From contig JALSIC010000003.1 of assembly GCA_026981935.1 (NCBI GenBank), positions 1-34,190 on the forward strand: 34,190 nt of DNA, given 5' to 3'. Positions 26,467 through 32,935 of the stretch are shown here, piece after piece; position 1 is the first letter of the stretch; each line of letters begins with the position of its first letter. The position numbers were made by a program, and so were the translations under genes. The notes under the pieces were generated by a model. That model saw nothing but the letters and a program-made list of their open reading frames with translations. It searched no databases and was not told the origin of the DNA. This stretch comes from Gammaproteobacteria bacterium (GTDB taxonomy: Bacteria; Pseudomonadota; Gammaproteobacteria; SZUA-140).

Positions 26467-27956
26467 CAGCACCAGACCCCCGCCAACACCAACACCCACA
26501 AGGCGGCGCCGCCGCCTCCCGACGAGCCGCCATTTCCTCCGCCGCCGCCGGCACCATTTTGCGCGCCCTCGCCGTCGGTGCCCTGGGTACGCGCAAAGTC
26601 TTCCAGCGCCGCCAGGGCCCTGGCGATATTGAGGCGGCCACTGCTTGCTACCACCCCCGACAGGCCCGGCAGGATGTCGGTGCTGTCGACGAGGATCGCC
26701 CGCAGCCGCTCGGCGGAGAGGGTCAGGCCCAGCTCGCGGGCCCGGGCCTGCAACAGGGCCGCCGCCCCGGTGACAAAGGCCGAGGCGATGGAGGTACCAT
26801 CCACCACGGTATACGCACCCAGAGACCGGTTGCGCCAGGCCACGGTGACGATGCCCACACCCGGCGCCGCAAGATCCACGCTCTCGGCCCCCCGGTTGGA
26901 AAAGTCCGCGATGCGGTCGTTCATGTCGGAGGCGGCCACGGAGACGATATTGGGCAGGTCGTAACTGGCGGGCACGCAGGCCCGGGGGCCGTCATTGACC
27001 GCGCCGTTGTTGCAGGCCGCGGCCACCACCAGCACCCCCCGCTCCGCGGCATAGCGATAGGCCTCGTACTCGGCCTCATCGAAACCCGGCGTGCCAGGCG
27101 CCGTGCCGCCCACCGCCCCGTAACTGGCATTGATGATGCGCGCCCCGTGATCCACCGCATAACGGATGGCCTTCACGATGCTGCGCGTATCCGAGACCCC
27201 CTGGCTGTCGAAGGTGCGCAGCACCATGAGGGAAACCTGCCAGTTGAGCCCGGCGATCTGGAAACCGTTGTTGCCCCGCGCGGCGATGATACCGGCGAGG
27301 CCGGTGCCGTGGCCTTCGTTGTCGATGGGCAGGCTGTCATTGCCCACCCAGTCCCAGCCGCGGATGTCGTCCACATAGCCGTTGTTATCGTCATCCACGC
27401 CATTGGGGGCTTCATTGGGATTGTTCCAGAGATTGACGGCCAGCTCCCGGTGATCCAGCTGGACACCGGTGTCGATGAGGGCCACCACGATCTCCCCGCT
27501 GCCGGTGGTGACATCCCACGCGGAGACGGCATCGATGTCGGCGCCTGCCGTACCGGCCACGTCGGGGCCATTGGGCAGGGGCACAGGCCACCCGAGATTG
27601 TGCATGCCCCACTGGAGCACAAAATTGTGGTCGTTGGGCAGAAGCTGGATGCGCTTGATATAGTTGGGCTGGACATGGCGAACCCGCGGGTCGCGTGCGA
27701 GGCGGTCCTGCATCTGCGCCAGATCCTCGCCCGCCGGCAGGATCACGCGCACGGTATCCGGCGTGACCGGCTCGACGGTCGTGCCGTGGGGCAGGGCGGC
27801 GCGCACGCCGGTGAGCATGCCCGGGCCGTAGCGGACCAGCAGCTCGCCTTCGACATGCGGCGGCAGCGCCGGAGAAGCCTGGAGGGCAGGGAAAGGCAAG
27901 CCCAGCAAGCCCATCACCAGGCAGAAACGGCATAAACAGCCGGTAACATGCGCCAT
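26322..27956 (-). CDS. Secreted S8 (subtilisin-family) serine protease, C-terminus replaced
   Basis: A 544-residue open frame, of which about 497 residues are native. It has a signal peptide (about 1-27, ALQA cleavage region), an inhibitor-like propeptide about 35-100 (EGELLVRYGPG...RHVQPNYIKRI), and a peptidase S8 domain with Asp162 (ALIDTGVQ), His216 (EGHGTGLAG), oxyanion Asn316 (AACNNG) and Ser389 (GTSIASAF). Cys315 and Cys327 may form a disulfide. After residue 455 comes a Gly/Ser linker and a hydrophobic segment AALWVLVLAGVWCW, as in GlyGly-CTERM/rhombosortase substrates. The basic end expected next is missing: from about residue 498 (base 26465) the frame reads amtB DNA out of frame. 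AGAGG precedes the ATG by nine bases. It probably was an exported, surface-processed protease; whether it still sorts properly is open. Confidence 0.9.
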   Translation of the reverse strand: MAHVTGCLCRFCLVMGLLGLPFPALQASPALPPHVEGELLVRYGPGMLTGVRAALPHGTTVEPVTPDTVRVILPAGEDLAQMQDRLARDPRVRHVQPNYIKRIQLLPNDHNFVLQWGMHNLGWPVPLPNGPDVAGTAGADIDAVSAWDVTTGSGEIVVALIDTGVQLDHRELAVNLWNNPNEAPNGVDDDNNGYVDDIRGWDWVGNDSLPIDNEGHGTGLAGIIAARGNNGFQIAGLNWQVSLMVLRTFDSQGVSDTRSIVKAIRYAVDHGARIINASYGAVGGTAPGTPGFDEAEYEAYRYAAERGVLVVAAACNNGAVNDGPRACVPASYDLPNIVSVAASDMNDRIADFSNRGAESVDLAAPGVGIVTVAWRNRSLGAYTVVDGTSIASAFVTGAAALLQARARELGLTLSAERLRAILVDSTDILPGLSGVVASSGRLNIARALAALEDFARTQGTDGEGAQNGAGGGGGNGGSSGGGGAALWVLVLAGVWCWGAMIPASSTTVPWRGWWPSARVLTSCIPSGRWPPVRWQARSSSGSSS

Positions 27957-28007
27957 GATCGCCGCCTCTGAACATTATTTGGACCCGTCCCCAAGGAGCA
28001 CACGACC

Positions 28008-28100
28008 ATGATCATTCGCAGACATGATCCCCTGCAGGGGGACGCCCCGGGCAGCCATTGCCTCGTCGGATGGCCGCATTTAAAGGGGAAGCTACATTAA
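28008..28100 (+). CDS. Small ORF of 30 codons, unknown function
   Basis: ATG 28008 is preceded by AAGGAG nine bases away, one of the better ribosome-binding sites in the window, and the frame runs 30 codons to TAA. The peptide begins MIIRRHDPLQ, has one Cys and is basic; it resembles nothing I recognise. It lies in the 222-bp gap between the divergent protease and transferase genes, and contains the perfect palindrome CCCCTGCAGGGG at 28029-28040. It could be a real small protein, a leader peptide for the downstream transferase pair, or the start of a lost gene. The 78 bases after it are AT-rich and probably hold the promoter of the transferase genes, but I could not fix the hexamers. Confidence 0.35.
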   Translation: MIIRRHDPLQGDAPGSHCLVGWPHLKGKLH

Positions 28101-28178
28101 CACATGAATTTTATCACATAAACCCCCATTTTTATTAACTCTCGGCATTTCTTATGACAACTGCCACGGACCCGCACC

Positions 28179-28868
28179 ATGCGCCTTTCAGTGATCATCC
28201 CCATCCTCGATGAGGCTGAGACGCTCCCGCAGACACTGGGCACCCTGCAGGCTCTGCGCAGCGAGGGCAACGAAGTCATCGTCGTGGACGGCGGCAGCCG
28301 TGACGGCAGCGCCCAACTGGCCGCGGGGCTGGCCGATCAGATCCTCCTCGCCCCGCGGGGACGCGCCCTGCAGATGAACGCCGGCGCCCGCCGGGCCCGG
28401 GGCGAATGCCTGCTTTTCCTCCACGCCGATACCCTGCTGCCGGCGGGTGCCGCTGAAACGATCGCCGCCGGGCTCGCAGCCACGGGGCGGGCCTGGGGCC
28501 GCTTCGATGTCAGGCTCTCCGGCCGCCCGTGGCCGCTGCGCCTGGTGGAGACACTCATGAACCTGCGTTCGCGCCTCACCGGCATCGCCACGGGCGACCA
28601 GGCACTGTTCGTCAAACGAGCGGTGTTCGAAAAGCTGGGCGGCTTCCCGGAAATCCCCCTCATGGAAGACATCGCGCTGTGCAGGCGTCTCAAGCGCATC
28701 TCCCCGCCCCTGTGTCTGCGCCAGCGCGTGATCACTTCCAGCCGGCGCTGGGAGTCCAACGGCATCTGGCGCACCATCGCACTCATGTGGCACCTGCGCC
28801 TGGCCTATTTTCTGGGCGCCGATCCCGCCGACCTGGCGCGCCGCTATCGCGCCGGAAAGAGATCATGA
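28179..28868 (+). CDS. TIGR04283-type family 2 glycosyltransferase (arsenosugar/selenodomain-associated)
   Basis: A 229-residue GT-A-fold glycosyltransferase. Motifs: SVIIPILDEAETLPQTL at the N-terminus, VVDGGSRDGS, the FLHADTLLP metal/nucleotide-sugar motif near residue 90, and ATGDQALFVKRAVFEKLGGFPEIPLMEDIALCRRLK. This order is typical of the family first named rSAM/selenodomain-associated transferase 2 and later linked to arsenosugar biosynthesis. The substrate is not established from sequence. Its stop overlaps the next gene's start by four bases, so the two are co-translated. No radical-SAM ArsS-like gene, arsM or selenium gene is adjacent. Confidence 0.88.
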   Translation: MRLSVIIPILDEAETLPQTLGTLQALRSEGNEVIVVDGGSRDGSAQLAAGLADQILLAPRGRALQMNAGARRARGECLLFLHADTLLPAGAAETIAAGLAATGRAWGRFDVRLSGRPWPLRLVETLMNLRSRLTGIATGDQALFVKRAVFEKLGGFPEIPLMEDIALCRRLKRISPPLCLRQRVITSSRRWESNGIWRTIALMWHLRLAYFLGADPADLARRYRAGKRS

Positions 28869-29584
28869 ATCTCCCGCGCCGGCAATGCCGTCTCCTGGTC
28901 TTTGCCAAGGCACCCCAGCCGGGGCGGGTCAAGACCCGTCTCGCCCGCAGCCTGGGCCCGGTCACCGCCGCGCACGTGCACCAGGCCCTGCTGGAGCATG
29001 CGCTCGGACTGCTGGCCCACGCCCCCCCCTGTCCCGTGGAACTGTGGTGCGCACCGGACTGCCGGCACACGGTCTTCCACGCCTGCCGGCAGCATCTGAA
29101 GCTGGCATTGCACCCCCAGCGGGGCCTGGACCTGGGAACACGCATGCATGCGGCCTTCGCGGCCACGCTGCGTCACGCTCGCGCGGCACTCCTGATGGGC
29201 AGTGACTGCCCCGGCCTCACGCCCGGCCGGCTGCGCCAGGCACTCGATGCCCTCAGGCACCACGATGCCGTGCTGATCCCCGCGCGGGACGGCGGCTACG
29301 TGCTCTTGGGTCTGCGCAGGCCGGCACCCTGGCTGTTCAGCGCCATGCCCTGGGGGACGCCGGCCGTGCTCGACCTGACCCGCAAGCGCCTGCGCGAACG
29401 GGACATGCGCTGGGCGGAACTGGCGGCGCTGCGGGACGTGGATGAAACGGAGGACCTGCTGTGGCTGCTCCGTGAGGCACGACACACCCCTCATCTCCGA
29501 TCCCTGGGCCGGCGCCTGCAGGCACTGTTGCCCGACATGGACCTGCCGGGCCGGCATTTGGACAGAAGAAAGGGCAGCTTGTAG
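28865..29584 (+). CDS. TIGR04282/DUF2064-type transferase (arsenosugar/selenodomain-associated)
   Basis: A 239-residue nucleotidyltransferase-like protein of the DUF2064 family (rSAM/selenodomain-associated transferase 1). It opens with LLVFAKAPQPGRVKTRLA, the hallmark of the family, followed by LGTRMHAAFAATL, LMGSDCPGLTPGRLRQAL, IPARDGGYVLLGLRRP, and AALRDVDETEDLLWL. Members are thought to act in glycan or arsenosugar metabolism, always with the TIGR04283 partner encoded beside it. The start is ATG 28865, overlapping the partner's stop in ATGA with AAGAGA before it. Longer frames upstream run through the partner gene and are not credible. Confidence 0.88.
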   Translation: MNLPRRQCRLLVFAKAPQPGRVKTRLARSLGPVTAAHVHQALLEHALGLLAHAPPCPVELWCAPDCRHTVFHACRQHLKLALHPQRGLDLGTRMHAAFAATLRHARAALLMGSDCPGLTPGRLRQALDALRHHDAVLIPARDGGYVLLGLRRPAPWLFSAMPWGTPAVLDLTRKRLRERDMRWAELAALRDVDETEDLLWLLREARHTPHLRSLGRRLQALLPDMDLPGRHLDRRKGSL

Positions 29585-29605
29585 AATCGGCGCAAGGGGG
29601 AGACC

Positions 29606-32446
29606 ATGCACGACCATCATCGAGGTTGCGAAAAAGCCGGCGCATTGGGGACGTCACGGTGGGCCGTCAACGGTGCCGCCCTGCTCGTGCTCCTCACCGC
29701 AGTGGCAGTCCTTGCCGGCCTGATGCGCATGCCGCATCCTTCAACGCCGACCATTTCCCTCCCGCGGGATGTTCAAGCAACGCTCGCGCAGGCCGTTCAT
29801 CAACCCCTGCGTTTCGAGCCCGCGGGCAACCCGCAAGGAGGCGGCCATGATGAAGGCACCTTCTACTTGGCCCGGGGCGCGGGCTACCAGGTCCATCTGG
29901 GCCCCGCCGGCGCGGTGCTCCACCTGGATTCCACCACCCTTTCCATCCGGCCGGTCGGCGGCGGCGCCACGCGGGCAGAACCCCTGCAACAACTCACCAC
30001 GCGCCACCATTACCTCCTGGGACAGGACACCCGCCGATGGCGCACGCGGGTGCCGACCTATGGCCGCGTGCGTTATCCCCAGGTCTATCCCGGCATCGAC
30101 CTGGTCTACTACGGACAGGAAGGCCGGCTGGAATACGACTTCGTGCTCGCGCCCGGCGCCGATCCCGGCCTCATCCGCCTGGCATTCCCCGGCGCCCGTG
30201 ACATCACGCTCACCGAGCGGGGCGAGCTGCTGCTCCACACGGCCACGCGGACACTGGTTCAGCCGCCCCCCCATGTCTACCAGGACATCGACGGGCGCAG
30301 ACAAACGGTGGACAGCAGCTACCGCATCGACGAACAGGGCCGGGTGGGTTTTCGCCTGGCAGCCTACGATCCCGGCCACACCCTGGTGATCGACCCCGTG
30401 GTGGTCTACGCCTCCTACCTGGGGGGCAACAGCGACGACCGGGTGAGCGCCATGGCCGTGGACAGTGCCGGCAACATCTATCTCACCGGCGACACCACCT
30501 CCGCCGACCTTGCCAGCAACAGTGCCTACGATACGGCGTGTGGCAGCGACGGTGACTGCGACGAGGAAACTCTCTCCGATGGCCCCGCCTTCAGGAAGGA
30601 CGACATCTTCGTCACCAAGCTGGCCCCCGACGGCAGCGTGATCTTCACCACCTATCTTGGCGGCGGGCGTATCGACCGTGCGACGGACATCGCCGTGGAC
30701 GCAACGGGAGACATCTACATCACGGGTTACAGCCGCTCCGCGGACTATCCCACCACGGCCGGTTCCATCGACCCCGCCTGCACCGACGTGGCGCCGGCGG
30801 ATGGCATCTGCGACGAGGGCCTGGAAGCCGTCGTCACCCGTCTCAGGGGCGACGGCACGACACTGGTCTATTCCACCTTCCTGGGCGGGGCCGGCGACGA
30901 CCTGGCCCATGCCCTGGCAGTGGACGGCGCCGGCAATGCCTATGTGACGGGCAGCACCGCCTCGGGCGATTTCCCTGCCACGGCAGGTGCCTTCAAGACG
31001 ACCTTCTCCGGCCATGAAGACGTTTTCGTCGCCAAGCTCAATGGCGACGGCTCCACCCTGTTCTATGCCACCTACGTGGGCGGGGCCACCAGCGACATCG
31101 CCCGGGACATCGCCATCGACGCCGGCGGCAACGCCTATGTCACCGGCTACACCTCGTCCCAGGATTTCCCCACCACCGCCGGTGCCCTGGATACCCAATG
31201 CGGGCTCACCGGCCAATGTGACGGCCCGGAGGTGGACGATCCCCTGCATGGCCAACCCACCAGTCACGGCACACCCGCACGGAAAGACACGACCTACGAC
31301 GCCTTCGTCTTCAAGCTGGATCCTGGTGGTGCGAACCTGGTGTATGCCACCTACCTGGGAGGGGAACGCTACGACTACGGCAATGCCATCGCCGTGGACA
31401 GCGCGGGCCGCGCCTACGTGGCCGGCGAGACCCGTTCCGCCAATTTCCCCGGCGCGCCCTTCACCAGCGCCTACCAGGACACCATCGACGGCGGCTACGA
31501 CGGTTTCGTCGCCCGCCTCAATGCAACGGGTGACTCCCTGGACTTCTTCACCTATCTCGGTGGCGGATCGGGCGATGTCATCAACGACCTGGCCGTCAAC
31601 GCCAGCGGCGAAATCTACGTCACCGGCAGCACCCTCTCCCGCGATTTTCCCACGCGGGCCCCCTTCTACCCCTCGCCGCCCCAGCGCCTGGACGATGCCG
31701 TCATCGTCTATGACTCGGAGGCCTTTCTCGCCAAGTTCAATGCCGATGCCTCCGACCTGGTCTTTGCCAGCCTCTACGGCGGCCAGTACAACGACTATGC
31801 CAACACCCTGGCCCTGGGCGATGCCGGGCAGGTCTACTTCGCCGGTTACAGCTTCTCCGTGGACCTGCCCTTGAGCGACGATGCCGCACAGGCCCTGCAC
31901 CGCAATGAAAAGGACGGCACCGACACCGTCGTGGCCAGCGATGCCTTTCTCGCCCGGGTGGCCGACGGCAGCAGCGATCTCGTCGTCACCTTGAGCGATG
32001 CAAGCGATCCCATCGACCAGGGGGAAGAAATCGCCTACACCGCCGTGGTCGCCAACCAGGGCGCCAGCACGGCCCAGGGGGTGCGCCTGAGCTACGATAT
32101 CCCGCAGGACACCAACCTCGTCTCGGCCTCGCCCTCCCAGGGAAACTGCAGCCGCAATTACAACACCGTGCATTGTGAGCTGGGACGCCTTGCACCCACC
32201 GCCAGCGCCACCATTGCCCTGGTCATCCGTCCCCGTGGCGCCGGCGAATTCCAGAGTACGACCACGGTGACAGCCCTGGCCAGTGATGCCAATCCGGCCG
32301 ACAACTCGGCCACGGAGACCACCACTGTCACCCCGCCCTTTTTCACCCCCGCCACGGGGGGCAGCGGTGCCTTCGCCGTCTGGCTGCTTGCAATCCTCTT
32401 GTTGTGGCCGAGACATTTCGCGGCCGGGAAGCCGCCGGCTCGCTGA
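29606..32446 (+). CDS. Exported SBBP-repeat beta-propeller protein with DUF11 domain and GlyGly-CTERM-like tail
   Basis: A 946-residue surface or secreted protein of unknown role. An N-terminal membrane segment/signal anchor (about 23-40) is followed by the DUF7948-type domain typical of SBBP proteins (about 65-265; YGRVRYPQVYPGIDLVYYG, YDFVLAPGADP). Seven SBBP blades follow between about 266 and 785, each with a TYLGG-like strand, an A(I/V)D(A/S)xGxxYVTG core and a DFPTT-like turn. Three blades carry acidic inserts with paired cysteines (C312/C318, C392/C402, C532/C538). A DUF11 domain (about 790-905) has a further pair C848/C857. The end, TGGSGAFAVWLLAILLLWPR plus basic residues, resembles GlyGly-CTERM sorting signals cut by rhombosortase. 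AAGGGGGAG precedes the ATG. It starts 21 bp after the transferase pair; whether it is functionally linked to them is unknown. Confidence 0.85.
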   Translation: MHDHHRGCEKAGALGTSRWAVNGAALLVLLTAVAVLAGLMRMPHPSTPTISLPRDVQATLAQAVHQPLRFEPAGNPQGGGHDEGTFYLARGAGYQVHLGPAGAVLHLDSTTLSIRPVGGGATRAEPLQQLTTRHHYLLGQDTRRWRTRVPTYGRVRYPQVYPGIDLVYYGQEGRLEYDFVLAPGADPGLIRLAFPGARDITLTERGELLLHTATRTLVQPPPHVYQDIDGRRQTVDSSYRIDEQGRVGFRLAAYDPGHTLVIDPVVVYASYLGGNSDDRVSAMAVDSAGNIYLTGDTTSADLASNSAYDTACGSDGDCDEETLSDGPAFRKDDIFVTKLAPDGSVIFTTYLGGGRIDRATDIAVDATGDIYITGYSRSADYPTTAGSIDPACTDVAPADGICDEGLEAVVTRLRGDGTTLVYSTFLGGAGDDLAHALAVDGAGNAYVTGSTASGDFPATAGAFKTTFSGHEDVFVAKLNGDGSTLFYATYVGGATSDIARDIAIDAGGNAYVTGYTSSQDFPTTAGALDTQCGLTGQCDGPEVDDPLHGQPTSHGTPARKDTTYDAFVFKLDPGGANLVYATYLGGERYDYGNAIAVDSAGRAYVAGETRSANFPGAPFTSAYQDTIDGGYDGFVARLNATGDSLDFFTYLGGGSGDVINDLAVNASGEIYVTGSTLSRDFPTRAPFYPSPPQRLDDAVIVYDSEAFLAKFNADASDLVFASLYGGQYNDYANTLALGDAGQVYFAGYSFSVDLPLSDDAAQALHRNEKDGTDTVVASDAFLARVADGSSDLVVTLSDASDPIDQGEEIAYTAVVANQGASTAQGVRLSYDIPQDTNLVSASPSQGNCSRNYNTVHCELGRLAPTASATIALVIRPRGAGEFQSTTTVTALASDANPADNSATETTTVTPPFFTPATGGSGAFAVWLLAILLLWPRHFAAGKPPAR

Positions 32447-32532
32447 GCCCATCCGCCGGCGCCGCCCTGGCGCACTCGGACAACGAACAGGCCGCTTTAC
32501 TCCACCGCCGTTACCCATTACCCTGTCCCCTG

Positions 32533-32805
32533 CTTCAGGTGTTCCCCTGCCCGATCCTGACAGGGGAATGAAACGGGAAGCCGGTGCGTCCCTGCCCTGT
32601 TTCGATATCGGCTTCGATATCGGCTTCGATATCGGCCTCGACAGGTTGGACAAGTCCGGCGCTGCCCCCGCAACGGTAAACGAGTCATGGAGCGGCAACC
32701 GCCACTGTGCCCCGCGCATGGGAAGGCGCCGCTTCCGGCCCCGGGAACCTGCATCCACGGGTTTCCCTTCCGCCACTCGTGAGCCCGGAGACCGGCCTGG
32801 AGCCA
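32533..32805 (+). promoter_or_regulatory. Cobalamin riboswitch with an expanded arm
   Basis: Binds adenosylcobalamin-type cofactors and normally represses the downstream B12 uptake gene. Conserved elements in order: TTCCCCTG...CAGGGGAA stem (about 32541-32568), AATGAAACGGGAAGCCGGTG (to 32585), CCGGCGCTGCCCCCG then CAACGGTAA (32656-32679), GCCACTGTG (32701-32709), GGGAAGGCGC (about 32720) and the B12 box GAGCCCGGAGACCGGCCTG (32781-32799). Outer pairing CAGG/CCTG closes the aptamer. The arm that normally closes with a short GTGCGAATCC-type loop is stretched by about 60 bases, including three 12-bp repeats. The expression platform lies between 32806 and the btuB ATG. Confidence 0.93.
32601..32636. 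repeat. Three perfect 12-bp tandem repeats inside the riboswitch
   Basis: TTCGATATCGGC repeats three times without mismatch (32601-32612, 32613-32624, 32625-32636), followed by a partial CTCG. Each unit holds the self-complementary core CGATATCG. The array is flanked by CCTGT on the left and TCGACAGG on the right, which can pair with it and with the first repeat's CGA, so the insertion can fold as a hairpin extending the aptamer arm. Confidence 0.95.
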
Positions 32806-32935
32806 TGTGACGAAAACCGTGTCGCGGCGGGCGGGACGGGACAGCCACTTGCGTGCCTTTCCCTCCGTTTTCCCCTCCGCGACGAAGAAAAACACCCTGC
32901 GCGGGTGTGCGCAGAGAACATATCGAGGAGGAGAA

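Noticed and set aside
26515-26590. GCC/GGC-rich repeat at the end of the S8 gene as a separate repeat element
   Set aside because: It is explained by codons of the Gly/Ser linker that precedes the C-terminal hydrophobic segment.
28103-28124. CRP-like site (TGTGA on the minus strand near 28118, with a poor second half) between the divergent genes
   Set aside because: Only one half-site matches the consensus; the other is TCATG rather than TCACA, so the evidence is too weak.
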